From the NCBI GenBank assembly GCA_023433615.1, contig JAEZCJ010000020.1:1-64000 (forward strand): a stretch of 64,000 nucleotides of DNA, written 5' to 3'. Shown one piece after another: positions 35,918-45,028 of this stretch (the stretch's first letter is position 1; every line of letters begins with the position of its first letter). A program made the position numbers and the translations under genes. This DNA is from Bacillota bacterium (GTDB lineage Bacteria > Bacillota > Bacilli > Paenibacillales > Paenibacillaceae). The notes under the pieces are model-generated. The model worked only from the letters and a program-made list of their open reading frames with translations. It had not been told where the DNA came from and ran no database searches.

Positions 35918-36996
35918 ACCAGCCGATTCGGCATCGGCGGCATGCGTACGAGACGGAACTTACCTATGATGAGCTGCAAGATGAGCTGGATCGGTGGAAT
36001 GATCGATTCGAATTGCATGGTGAGGATTGGGAAGCCGTGACCTATTGGCAGGAAGGAAGCGAGTTGTTCGGCAAGCTTGCTAAGTCCGCGCCTGAGGAAG
36101 AGCAGCAAGGAACGATCGAGTATTATCGGCATATGCTCGTGCACTGCCTGCTGCAGCTTGGGCGCTATCATAAGGCAAGAGGCGGGGGAGCTTGGGAGCG
36201 GGCTGTCCAGTATTTTCGCGACATTCGCAGGGATCAGCCTGATCATTCCCTGGCCAATTATCGGCTGGGCATCATCTTGATGACGAATAGGCGATATCTC
36301 GAAGCAGCGGATGCTTTCGGCAGGGCGCTGCGACGCGAGGCTGTGAATCCGGAGCATCGCGTGAACGAGGAGCAGGCCTTCAAGGCGAGAATGTGGCAGG
36401 CAAGCTGTTATCGCGAGCTGGCGATGCAAGCCGCAGAGGGCTTGACCGATCAATTGAAGAAGCTGCCGGCAGGCGAATGGAAGCACAGCATTGCTGCGCA
36501 GGCCGAGGAGCTTGAATTGCAGCTATTGCAGGACGCGCGTAAGCCGTATGTGGTGTACAGGGACGGCGTGCGGAGAACTATAGCGGAGGCAGAGCTCGAC
36601 CGAGTCATGTTCGCTCGCGAGTCTGGCGTGGCCGTGCTCGATTATACAAGCCTGGACAAGTGCTATCTGCATCTTGATGCCGGTACGGTCGAATTGACGT
36701 CGGGATTGGCCGACCTCCTGCGCTGCCTCATGGAATCGGAAGTGCCGATCAGTCCGGAGGCGATCTATCAGCGGCTTAAGAATGAACCGATGCCATCGCA
36801 GAGTACCGCCATTCGCAAGGGGATGTCGAGCTTGCGCGAGAGGTTCCGGCGCGTGCTTATGGGGAAGCTGCCGCACGAAGAGTTAGAAGGGCTGATCGTC
36901 CAGGAGCGGGGGCTGGGGTATGCGTGGAACAGGAAGCTGTATGGGGATTGCCGTGTTGTGGTGCGGGAAGCGGCGGAGCGGGTTGATGTGGGGTGA
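35872..36996 (+). CDS. TPR-like protein with a C-terminal OmpR-type winged helix
   Basis: AGAGGAGG precedes ATG 35872 at eight bases. Residues 25-210 are helical repeats of the TPR type (YYRHMLVHCLLQLGRYHKARGGGAWERAVQYFRDI, HSLANYRLGIILMTNRRYLEAADAFGRALRRE). The last 120 residues read as a transcriptional-regulator winged helix: VELTSGLADLLRCLMESEVPISPEAIYQRLKN, TAIRKGMSSLRERFRRVL and the closing LIVQERGLGYAWN, which matches the RGxGY wing of OmpR-family domains. No receiver domain is present. It may control the operon through the palindrome at 34242-34270 (inference). Confidence 0.78.
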   Translation: MADRVRRTKREDAVLNQPIRHRRHAYETELTYDELQDELDRWNDRFELHGEDWEAVTYWQEGSELFGKLAKSAPEEEQQGTIEYYRHMLVHCLLQLGRYHKARGGGAWERAVQYFRDIRRDQPDHSLANYRLGIILMTNRRYLEAADAFGRALRREAVNPEHRVNEEQAFKARMWQASCYRELAMQAAEGLTDQLKKLPAGEWKHSIAAQAEELELQLLQDARKPYVVYRDGVRRTIAEAELDRVMFARESGVAVLDYTSLDKCYLHLDAGTVELTSGLADLLRCLMESEVPISPEAIYQRLKNEPMPSQSTAIRKGMSSLRERFRRVLMGKLPHEELEGLIVQERGLGYAWNRKLYGDCRVVVREAAERVDVG

Positions 36997-37419
36997 ACGA
37001 GTAGGGCTGCCATGAGGCGGCTCTTAGTCTATCTGTTTCGTACGACGATTACTGTGGAGGAACGTACATTCGCTGACAGAGTAGTGTCAGAGCGGTGAGG
37101 TAGTATGGTGCTGTATGAGAAGAAAGAGGAAGATGAACAGTAAGGTAGGGCGGAGCGCAATAGGGATGTCCATCTTATGTTACTTCCGATCATGGTGCAT
37201 ACATGGCACTATCTCCTACTAATTCTAGCCGCGCTGTATAAATTTCCTTTCGGCATATTTGATGAAGCGTTCGTGAATCAATTCTTGCCTGTTCGTGGAA
37301 TTTCAGGATAGGGTAGGAGGGTTGAGTCGAAACTCGTCGAAGTAATAGATGGATTGCAGCTGTGAAAATAGTCCTAAATTCCCATACGCTTGAACCACAC
37401 TCAGTAACGAGGTGTAGCC
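36997..37419. other. Intergenic region without a supported gene
   Basis: 423 bases between the winged-helix gene and the helicase. The only frame of note is 37177-37311 (+), 44 codons (starting MLLPIMVHTWHYLLLILAAL, one hydrophobic segment), with AGGG 11 bases before its ATG. It could be a small membrane peptide or the relic of a longer gene. GAGGTG precedes the helicase start. I see no terminator or clear promoter. Confidence 0.4.
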
Positions 37420-40400
37420 ATGAAGCAAGGTCTCTACGAGCAGATTATTAATCGCATCACGCGACAGGAACTAGCGGAGCTTGATGAAGCTGCCTACGAC
37501 ATAGGGACTGAACCACTGGACGCAGAAGAGGCAAGGAAACTGCTGTCCAGCTACATATCAAGCGTCACCCGCAGGGCGCTCAAGCTCGTAAGAGAGCAGA
37601 CAAGCGACGATGAGGCTGTCCTTGCGCAGGTTCGCACCTGCAATGAGATCATCGAAGCGCTGCGTAACAACTTGTCTGACGAGATGTTCGATGATTTGCG
37701 GCTTGAAGAGCAAGGCGAGGTACTTACATACGTATATTCGAAGATCAATAGCATTCGGGGCATCAAGTCAGAACGTGTCGTAAGGCCAGCGACGCCATTA
37801 TCGCAGAGCTCGCTGTTCACAGGCGCCCATTCTGAACCCAATATGCTCAATGAGCTCCAGTTGGAGATCGTGTCGGCGGATCGGATCGATTTTCTGGTGT
37901 CGTTCATCAAGTGGAGCGGGCTGCGGTGCATGCTTGACCAATTGTTGCAGTTCACCTCGAACGGCGGCCGACTGCGCGTAATCACGACCACTTACATGGA
38001 AGCGACCGACTATAAGGCCATCATGGAATTGAGCAAGCTGCCTAACACGGAGATCCGAATCTCATACGACTCGGAACGGACGAGACTTCATGCGAAGGCC
38101 TACGTCTTCAAGCGTGACTCAGGCTTCACGACTGCTTATGTGGGTTCTTCTAACCTATCTAATCCGGCTCTTACTAGTGGTCTGGAGTGGAACCTGAAGA
38201 TTACGGAGAAGGATTCCGTCGATGTGCTCAAGAAGATCGATGCGACCTTCGAGAGCTATTGGAACGATCGCTCGTTCAAGCCGTTCAAGAGCGGCAACGA
38301 AGAGCATGAAGAGCTTCTGAGGTCCGCCTTGGAGAAGAAAAAAGACCGCGACCAAGCAACCCTGCAGTTCAACTTCGACATCGCGCCATTCGATTATCAG
38401 AAGGAAGTGCTGGAGAAATTAGAAGCGCAGCGCAAGCACTACGGTCGCTATCGGAATCTAGTCGTAGCCGCTACCGGCGTGGGTAAGACGGTCATATCGG
38501 CATTCGACTACAGGCGTTTCCAGCAATCGAGTGGTCGAGCGAGGTTGCTGTTCGTTGCGCATCGCGAAGAGATTTTGAAGCAGAGCAGGGATACATTCCG
38601 AGTCATTCTGAAGGATCTGAACTTCGGTGAATTGCAGGTTGGCAAGGAGCAAGCGCAATCGATCGAGCATCTGTTCATCAGCATTCAGAGCTTCAATTCG
38701 ATGCGTCTAGCCGACATCACCACTCCGGACTATTATGATTATATCGTGGTCGATGAATTTCATCATGCTGCAGCGCCAACGTACCAGCGTTTACTGGCAC
38801 ATTTTAACCCAAAGATATTATTAGGACTGACCGCCACGCCGGAGCGGATGGACGGGAAAAATGTGCTCCGTTACTTCGATGACACGATCGCAGCGGAGAT
38901 CCGACTGACGGATGCGGTTGACCGGAAGCTGCTGTCGCCGTTCCAGTACTTCGGCGTAACGGATAACGTTGATCTATCGCAGTTAACATGGTCCAGACGC
39001 GGATATGATCTTCAAGAGCTCGAAGGCGTATATACGCACAACAAGATCCGTACCACGCAGATTCTCAATAGCTTGAGGAAGTACGTTACGTCACTGGATG
39101 ACTTGAAGGGGCTGGGATTCTGCGTCAGCGTCAATCATGCGCTGTACATGGCACAAGCTTTCGATGAAGCAGGCATCCCATCGTTGGCGCTTCATGGCGA
39201 TTCGAGCGATGCCGACCGCGCCGCAGCGAAGACCCGACTAACAAGCGGACAGATCAAAATGATATTCGTAGTCGACCTATATAATGAAGGCGTGGACATC
39301 CCGGCCGTGAATACCATCCTATTCCTACGGCCGACAGAGAGCTTAACGGTGTTCCTGCAGCAGCTCGGCCGAGGATTGCGATTGTCGGAAGGCAAAGAAT
39401 GTCTAACCGTGCTCGACTTCATCGGACAAGCGCATAAGGACTATAACTTCCATGACAAGTTCAGAGCATTGATCGGGAAGACGAAGCATTCGATCCAGCA
39501 TTACGTGGAGCAAGGCTTCTCAAGCTTGCCGAGAGGGAGCTTCATACAATTAGAGAAGCAGTCTAGAGAGTACATCCTCAAGAATCTGAAGCAAGCCACC
39601 AATAACCGCAGGAATTTGGTCCATAAGATGAAGCATTTTGAAGCGGATACGCATCTGCCACTCACGCTGGAGAACTTCCTGAACTATTACGGCATGTCGC
39701 TGTATGAGTTCTACGGGGGGAGAACGGGCAATCGTTCCTTTCAGGGCTTGCTCGTAGAAGCGGGATTGAAAGAGCCATATGAATTCAAGAATGGCGATCA
39801 ACTCATCAAGCGGATTCCTGCGATCTTGAACATCAATTCAAGACGTCTGATCAAGTACATCCTCACTTACCTGGAGGGTAGTGCTGCTCCTGTGAGCCAG
39901 GAAGAGCAGCTCATGCTCAATATGTTCTACTATACCTTCTATCGTTCCGAGCCGAAGAAGAATGGATTCGAAGGTGTAGCAGAAGGAGTGGCAACTGTTC
40001 TCGCTTGTCCGCAATTCCGAGACGAACTCGCTGCAATCCTGCAATACACGTTGACGCATCTCGATTTTGTCGATCAGCCGAATGAATTCCCATATCCTTG
40101 CCCGCTGGATCTGCACTGCCAATACTCGACAGATCAAGTGTTGGCGGCTTTCGGGTATTGGAATGAAGAGAGTGCACCGACCTTCCGTGAAGGCGTCAAA
40201 TACTTCGAGGACAAGACGACGGATATCTTCTTCATTACGCTCAACAAGTCGGACAAGGACTTCTCGCCATCTACGCTCTACGAGGATTATGCGATCAATG
40301 AACGACTGTTTCATTGGCAGACGCAGAGCCGAACCACGGAGGAGTCGAACACGGCACAGCGCTATATCCACCATAAGAAGCGGGGCAATCGCATTGCCTT

Positions 40401-40569
40401 GTTCGTCAGGGAATACAAGAATGAGAACAACTATACGGCTCCATTCGTGTTCTTGGGCGAAGCCGAATATATGCGACATGAGGGCGACAAGCCGATGAGC
40501 TTCATCTGGCGGTTGAAGCAAGAGATGCCGCCGGCGCTGGTACCAGCGGCGAATAAAGTTATTGTATAG
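37420..40569 (+). CDS. SF2 helicase with N-terminal PLD-type nuclease domain and C-terminal DUF3427-like region
   Basis: A 1,049-residue defence-type helicase. Residues 130-280 form a phospholipase-D-like nuclease domain with the HKD motif spread as LHAKAYVFKRDSGFTTAYVGSSNLSNPAL. Then a two-lobe SF2 helicase: APFDYQKEVLEKL (Q motif), Walker A AATGVGKTV near residue 350, VVDEFHHAAAPTY (DExH box), LGLTATPERMDG (motif III), and QQLGRGLRLSEGKECLTVLDF (motif VI). The last 350 residues (from LPLTLENFLNYYGMSLYEFYGG) fit the DUF3427-type tail. The single HKD motif implies dimerisation for cleavage. A NUDIX gene follows after only three bases. The pair is known in defence islands; the way it works is not established as far as I know. 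Confidence 0.88.
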   Translation: MKQGLYEQIINRITRQELAELDEAAYDIGTEPLDAEEARKLLSSYISSVTRRALKLVREQTSDDEAVLAQVRTCNEIIEALRNNLSDEMFDDLRLEEQGEVLTYVYSKINSIRGIKSERVVRPATPLSQSSLFTGAHSEPNMLNELQLEIVSADRIDFLVSFIKWSGLRCMLDQLLQFTSNGGRLRVITTTYMEATDYKAIMELSKLPNTEIRISYDSERTRLHAKAYVFKRDSGFTTAYVGSSNLSNPALTSGLEWNLKITEKDSVDVLKKIDATFESYWNDRSFKPFKSGNEEHEELLRSALEKKKDRDQATLQFNFDIAPFDYQKEVLEKLEAQRKHYGRYRNLVVAATGVGKTVISAFDYRRFQQSSGRARLLFVAHREEILKQSRDTFRVILKDLNFGELQVGKEQAQSIEHLFISIQSFNSMRLADITTPDYYDYIVVDEFHHAAAPTYQRLLAHFNPKILLGLTATPERMDGKNVLRYFDDTIAAEIRLTDAVDRKLLSPFQYFGVTDNVDLSQLTWSRRGYDLQELEGVYTHNKIRTTQILNSLRKYVTSLDDLKGLGFCVSVNHALYMAQAFDEAGIPSLALHGDSSDADRAAAKTRLTSGQIKMIFVVDLYNEGVDIPAVNTILFLRPTESLTVFLQQLGRGLRLSEGKECLTVLDFIGQAHKDYNFHDKFRALIGKTKHSIQHYVEQGFSSLPRGSFIQLEKQSREYILKNLKQATNNRRNLVHKMKHFEADTHLPLTLENFLNYYGMSLYEFYGGRTGNRSFQGLLVEAGLKEPYEFKNGDQLIKRIPAILNINSRRLIKYILTYLEGSAAPVSQEEQLMLNMFYYTFYRSEPKKNGFEGVAEGVATVLACPQFRDELAAILQYTLTHLDFVDQPNEFPYPCPLDLHCQYSTDQVLAAFGYWNEESAPTFREGVKYFEDKTTDIFFITLNKSDKDFSPSTLYEDYAINERLFHWQTQSRTTEESNTAQRYIHHKKRGNRIALFVREYKNENNYTAPFVFLGEAEYMRHEGDKPMSFIWRLKQEMPPALVPAANKVIV

Positions 40570-40572
40570 GGT

Positions 40573-40968
40573 GTGAGTAAAGGGATGATCGAGGTCGCTG
40601 CAGCTATAATCGAGGATGCTGAGGGTCGGATCCTTATCGCGAGGAAGAGGGAAGGGAAGCCCTTAGCGGGGTTCTGGGAATTCCCCGGAGGCAAGATCGA
40701 AGCGGGTGAGACTGCAGCGGATTGTTTAGTCAGGGAACTGCAGGAGGAAATGAGCATTCTCATCGAGCCGTTTGCGTATTTCGGGATGAATGAGTTCGAC
40801 AACGGCAAGGTGCATATTCGATTGATCGCTTATCGGGCTCGATATGTGAGTGGAGCGATTGAACTGGTTGACCATGATGCTTATGCATGGGTGGAGATCG
40901 AGGGGTTAAGCGGCTATTCCATTGCGCCTGCTGATGTGAAATTTGTGGAGATGTTGAGGGGAGGGTAA
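40573..40968 (+). CDS. NUDIX hydrolase of the MutT type
   Basis: A 131-residue NUDIX protein. The NUDIX box is near complete: GGKIEAGETAADCLVRELQEEMSI, with the catalytic REXXEE Glu residues present but the consensus Gly after EE replaced by Ser. The flanks AAAIIEDAEGRILIARKREGKPLAGFWEFPGG match MutT, which hydrolyses 8-oxo-dGTP and similar nucleotides. The start may be GTG 40573 or ATG 40585; the ribosome binding site does not decide. The gene is coupled to the PLD helicase (three-base gap), so it may clear or make a nucleotide used by that system. Confidence 0.88.
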   Translation: MSKGMIEVAAAIIEDAEGRILIARKREGKPLAGFWEFPGGKIEAGETAADCLVRELQEEMSILIEPFAYFGMNEFDNGKVHIRLIAYRARYVSGAIELVDHDAYAWVEIEGLSGYSIAPADVKFVEMLRGG

Positions 40969-40985
40969 TTCTAAGCCCGTATAAT

Positions 40986-41138
40986 GAGACTGTCGAATAA
41001 ATGAGGACGTGTGCAGGCAGACGAATAGCGAAGCATCTGCGCTGTGAACGTACACACATGCGCTAATTCAAAGGGCTTCGCTCCATTTAGATGCCATATA
41101 TATTGTTTGAGATCGCTTGCGAACAGTTCGACAGTCTC
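40986..41138. mobile_element. 153-bp MITE-like element with 12-bp terminal inverted repeats and TATAAT target duplication
   Basis: GAGACTGTCGAA at 40986-40997 and its exact reverse complement TTCGACAGTCTC at 41127-41138 bound a 153-base non-coding segment. TATAAT stands directly outside both ends (40980-40985 and 41139-41144), as a 6-base target duplication. The inside contains further short inverted repeats (GCGAAGC with GCTTCGC) but no gene. It lies at the junction between the helicase-NUDIX pair and the AT-rich ssp region. Its termini suggest mobilisation by a transposase encoded elsewhere. Confidence 0.75.
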
Positions 41139-41251
41139 TATAATGCTGATTACGGGAAATCTCGCAGCTCCATTTTGGATGAAACATGGTCAAACCGTTA
41201 GAAAGCCTTGATGAACAAGTTAAGCAATAATCAATGTAGCCAATATTTCAG

Positions 41252-41291
41252 GAACAAAGTTGTGCGAGAGTCAACTCGAGCGCCTTTGTTC
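41252..41291 (+). terminator. Terminator-like hairpin downstream of the helicase-NUDIX unit
   Basis: GAACAAAG (41252-41259) pairs with CTTTGTTC (41284-41291); the loop holds a second small stem (CGAG/CTCG). A T-rich tail TTTTTCTTT follows. Confidence 0.6.
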
Positions 41292-41436
41292 TTTTTCTTT
41301 GCATTGCTATCGTAGCGAAAGCTAGAGATACTTTCGTTTACTATAAATGAGCCTAATTTGCGAACCAATTGAGCTTAGACTTTAGACTAGCGCCCGATGC
41401 AGATTAAATAAATTAGGAGTTGGGGCGTCGGAATGA

Positions 41437-41448
41437 GAACGATCGTTC
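41437..41448. promoter_or_regulatory. Palindrome upstream of the ssp operon
   Basis: GAACGATCGTTC is a perfect 12-base palindrome, 280 bases before sspF, in otherwise featureless sequence. It could be an operator; no regulator gene is adjacent. Confidence 0.35.
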
Positions 41449-41727
41449 GGTGGGCAGTGTGTTGCCATATCACTACGTTATACTCTTGAAAAGAGTTTGC
41501 ACAGTGTAGGAAGATATGTTGAAAATTCACAAAGGGAATAGCAGCTTATTAGTCACGTCGAAATGCTCTTGCATCTATTGATTTTCAGCCATCTATCCCC
41601 TGGAATTAAAAATATTAGGAGGGAATTGTCGATTTACGTAGAATATTAATCCAGATATGAAATTGATAGATCTATAGTCCTGAGTCTCTAGGTATATCGA
41701 GATGACAGCATAGATAGGGAGGGCAAA

Positions 41728-43410
41728 ATGAATACGTTCATTGAATATTTAGATCAATTTAATGTGCTTTCGCCAAATCACTCGAAAATTTATGATGAAT
41801 ACACTCAAAACTCGGATACTTATCACTTCTCTATTCCTACTCGAGTTGAAGAATATTTGGCTGACGTATTTCTCAAAAGTCCGCGAAGCATCATTATGAC
41901 TGGCAACGCAGGAGATGGGAAGACAAGGCTATGTCGGTCAATCTACGAACAGTTGACGAATAAACAAATAGAAGGCTGGCCTGTAGAGGGAATAATAGAC
42001 GTCGCATATAGTTCAGGTACTGTTCGAATTGTAAAGGATTTATCTGAACTTACTGAATCAGTTATTTTTAAAGAGTTGTCACAACTACAGAGTGTCATGG
42101 CTAATAATCATGCCGATCGTGTCTTTTATTTAATAGCTGCTAATGAAGGCAAACTAACAAAATTTCTTTCACAGTATCCCGAACTAGAGCATCTTGCGGA
42201 TGCAGTTAGTTCTCGTTTCGTTAGTCATGTACATAATGATGATACCCTTCATCTAGTAAATCTTCAGGACGTAACTTCATCGATTTATGCCGAGCGTATA
42301 TTCGAGGAATGGAATCAAGAGAAATATTGGACTGCGTGCGAGAGCTGCCCCTCACAGAAAAAATGCATTATTGCCTTTAACCATCGAAAAATGGTTCAGC
42401 CCAACGTTCGTAACAACCTAATAGAGCAGTACCGTTTACTTGATTCTCTTGGAGTCCATGTAACGATGAGAGAAATATTGATTCATGCCAGTTATGTCAT
42501 CGCAGGGGGGCTAACTTGTGGCGATGTAATTCTTGCTGGTTATGGCTCTATTGAGCAGCAGGCAGAGCGAGCATATTACAACAATTTCTATGGAGTACAT
42601 ATGCCTGAAGTAAGCGCTGGAGAGATGGGGGCGGTTCGTTATTTTTCTCGGATTAATCCAGGGCAACTGTCCATCTCTTCAATCGATGATTTTCTGTTAA
42701 ACGGAGACATCAGCGGCGATCCCGAGATCGTGGCACAGCATGGTAGCCTGTTTGCTGAAGATATCGACTTGTTATTTGGCTACTACCAAAGACGAATCGA
42801 ACAATATCGAACACTTGACCCAGACCAAGACCATGCCCAGTTGTTTGAACAAATGCCGAGGTTTAGAAGGAAGTTCTTTTTCGAGTGTGGTGAGCGGGGC
42901 AACGAGATGCGCCAAGCTCTATTGCCTTACAGGTTCTTCTATCGGTATATTGAGTGTCTTGAGAAACCTCAAACGCATGCAGGTGTACGAAGAGATTTAA
43001 TACAAGGGTTAAATCAGGCATTTGCGAAAAAGTTGATTGCTCACCCAAGTGCATCAATGCTGTATGCCGTGAATGAAAATTTACTCATTCACGGTGTGTA
43101 CCCGGGTCCCATGGTCAGGTTAATGGTGGAATTACAGCGGAACGATATTGATCATTTACCATCACGACTGAACTTGTCAATCCAAAATGGAATTCAATTA
43201 GAGGTTCGACTACCGGTCTTTGAATATTTGTTACGACTCGCTGGTGGTGGCCTATTTATGACTTTGAGGCAGGAAGTAGAAATTTTACTAAGTACATTTA
43301 AAAACGATCTTATCAATAATAGTGAGTTAGATGAGTTTGCATTGAGTGTCCTCGCATTGAATGCCGATAAAGGTGTCTACGACATGCATAATATTAGCAT
43401 CGAGGTCTAA
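41728..43410 (+). CDS. sspF: SspF/DndF-like NTPase of a phosphorothioation-dependent restriction module
   Basis: A 560-residue protein with a Walker A loop GNAGDGKT at residues 59-66 near the N-terminus and a Cys cluster C204-x2-C207-x5-C213 that may bind zinc. Size, the early P-loop and position as first of three genes ahead of a 1,707-residue FtsK-like protein match the F subunit of the DndFGH/SspFGH class. These proteins act against DNA that lacks phosphorothioate marks. AGGGAGGG is ideally placed before ATG 41728. The assignment rests on order, size and the neighbouring modification genes, not on alignment. Confidence 0.7.
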   Translation: MNTFIEYLDQFNVLSPNHSKIYDEYTQNSDTYHFSIPTRVEEYLADVFLKSPRSIIMTGNAGDGKTRLCRSIYEQLTNKQIEGWPVEGIIDVAYSSGTVRIVKDLSELTESVIFKELSQLQSVMANNHADRVFYLIAANEGKLTKFLSQYPELEHLADAVSSRFVSHVHNDDTLHLVNLQDVTSSIYAERIFEEWNQEKYWTACESCPSQKKCIIAFNHRKMVQPNVRNNLIEQYRLLDSLGVHVTMREILIHASYVIAGGLTCGDVILAGYGSIEQQAERAYYNNFYGVHMPEVSAGEMGAVRYFSRINPGQLSISSIDDFLLNGDISGDPEIVAQHGSLFAEDIDLLFGYYQRRIEQYRTLDPDQDHAQLFEQMPRFRRKFFFECGERGNEMRQALLPYRFFYRYIECLEKPQTHAGVRRDLIQGLNQAFAKKLIAHPSASMLYAVNENLLIHGVYPGPMVRLMVELQRNDIDHLPSRLNLSIQNGIQLEVRLPVFEYLLRLAGGGLFMTLRQEVEILLSTFKNDLINNSELDEFALSVLALNADKGVYDMHNISIEV

Positions 43411-43426
43411 GAAAGGAGACGAGCCC

Positions 43427-45028
43427 ATGGCGAAGGTGCAGGGAGAACAATACTTGGATAAAGTTACTTCACAAATATCAGCACACATCTGGGGTCATCG
43501 ATTTAAAGATGGTCAACGAGGCGCGGAGTACGTGCTAGAATTCCTCAATATTTTATTCGGTACAGGGTACGCGTTTAGTAATAACAGCTACGTGCGAATG
43601 CGTTCAACCGGACTGCGTCGCTTCATATTCGAAGGTGTCAAGGAAGGTGCTGGTACTAAGGGCAGTATTCTCATATTGAAGGATGATGAGAAAGCACGTT
43701 TGCAGCAAGCGGTGCAAGAGAATGACATCCCCATCTTAAAGCAATTTTTGAGGAATCTAGAAGTAGTTTTATATGACATGACAGGAAAAGAAGCAGATAG
43801 GTCTTGGTATGCGAGGTCCTTGTACCCTCTGCATGAATCATTGCTTTTTTTCGAGCTGCGAAAGAAATCAGAGGATAACACTGAAGCATTCGAACGTAAT
43901 TTCTTTGCACGCGGTGGGGAACTTTACTTCTTGATGATTGCTCATGGCACTGAGAAAAACCTCGCACGACGTGCTTTTATTCAAGAACGGTTTCGAAGCT
44001 TACTGACCAAAAACAAGATCATCGAAAAAGTAGTAAGCCGGATATTATCAGCATTCAATGAGGATACCAAAAAGAATGATGAGGATATGCGGCGGAGCCA
44101 ACCCGTTGACGCCATACTACCCGCGGGCGCCCATGTCGAGAATTCGGGACTTTTTGAATCCTTTGCTTCTGAACTCGAGCAGCTGTTGAACATTGATATC
44201 GATATATACGAGATGTTCCGCTTACTTATGGCGCTAATTTGTTTCCAATTGCACCGATATATTCTTGAGCGTGCTGGGGGAACGAATAAGAATAAACATT
44301 ATTTCTTCGATTGTCTTGAAGGTGGCAATCAACATATAACTTCACTTTCGGCAATGAACTTCGATGAGCATGAATTAGAGATCAAATCGAAATTAGAAAT
44401 AGCGTTTGAAGAAAGATATAACGAAAAAATAGGTGACGATGCCAACATACTCAAACAAATGCCCGAGTGGAAGAGTTTGGATGATGACAAGAGCCCACAT
44501 TTCATTAAGATGATGAATCTTGGTGCACTCAAGTCACGAAAGAAACTAATCGTACAAGTACTCGAACAATGCACGACACCTGAAGATGTTAAGTCAAAGC
44601 TAAAGGTTGTTGTACGAGAAATAGTCTCTGAGTCTCTCAAAAAAGAGAAAATTGCAATTACCCGGACGCTATCGCGTGACGGTGGGTTTGCCACATACAG
44701 ACGTGGTAGGTCAGCAAACTATCGGTATACGATGTCCGATACATTGCTGCAGATGCTTGTCTTCACGAAAGTGAAACCAAAGGAAAAGATGGAGTTTTTC
44801 ACTTTCTTAGATGTGCTTTATAGTGATTTCGGTATCATCATAGGAGAAAACCAAGCTAAGAAGTCGGGATTGTACGAACGGTCTCGTTTAAATGCTCGAT
44901 ATTTTCAGGATAACGAGAAGGCATTGCGAGATAAGCTCCGACAGAACGGGTTACTTATTGAATATTCCGATGCAACAGCAATGATCCAAAACCCGTATGT
45001 CCAAGCGATGGAGGGTCTACATGTATAA
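43427..45028 (+). CDS. sspG: SspG/DndG-like restriction-module protein
   Basis: Start ATG 43427 has AAGGAGA eight bases upstream; the frame reaches back to 43361 inside the previous gene. The 533-residue protein is mostly helical and highly charged, and no Walker motif is visible. A recognisable region is KKEKIAITRTLSRDGGFATYRRGRSANYRYTMSDTLLQMLVF near the C-terminus, which reads as a helix-turn-helix-like module. It sits 16 bases after the F gene and overlaps the H gene by eight bases, so the three are translated together. The name follows from position and size only. Confidence 0.6.
   Translation: MAKVQGEQYLDKVTSQISAHIWGHRFKDGQRGAEYVLEFLNILFGTGYAFSNNSYVRMRSTGLRRFIFEGVKEGAGTKGSILILKDDEKARLQQAVQENDIPILKQFLRNLEVVLYDMTGKEADRSWYARSLYPLHESLLFFELRKKSEDNTEAFERNFFARGGELYFLMIAHGTEKNLARRAFIQERFRSLLTKNKIIEKVVSRILSAFNEDTKKNDEDMRRSQPVDAILPAGAHVENSGLFESFASELEQLLNIDIDIYEMFRLLMALICFQLHRYILERAGGTNKNKHYFFDCLEGGNQHITSLSAMNFDEHELEIKSKLEIAFEERYNEKIGDDANILKQMPEWKSLDDDKSPHFIKMMNLGALKSRKKLIVQVLEQCTTPEDVKSKLKVVVREIVSESLKKEKIAITRTLSRDGGFATYRRGRSANYRYTMSDTLLQMLVFTKVKPKEKMEFFTFLDVLYSDFGIIIGENQAKKSGLYERSRLNARYFQDNEKALRDKLRQNGLLIEYSDATAMIQNPYVQAMEGLHV

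Larger units (their letters stand above)
41145..41727. other. Long leader region ahead of the ssp operon
   Basis: 583 AT-rich bases without a supported gene. It holds a terminator-like hairpin (41252-41291), a small inverted repeat CGAAAG/CTTTCG (41316-41336), a perfect 12-base palindrome (41437-41448), and near the end AGGGAGGG (41716-41723), the ribosome binding site of the first ssp gene. The transcription start cannot be fixed by eye. Confidence 0.6.

Noticed and set aside
37177..37311. 44-codon frame with a hydrophobic start in the gap before the helicase
   Set aside because: The ribosome binding site is poor and no family is recognised; kept only as a note on the intergenic region.
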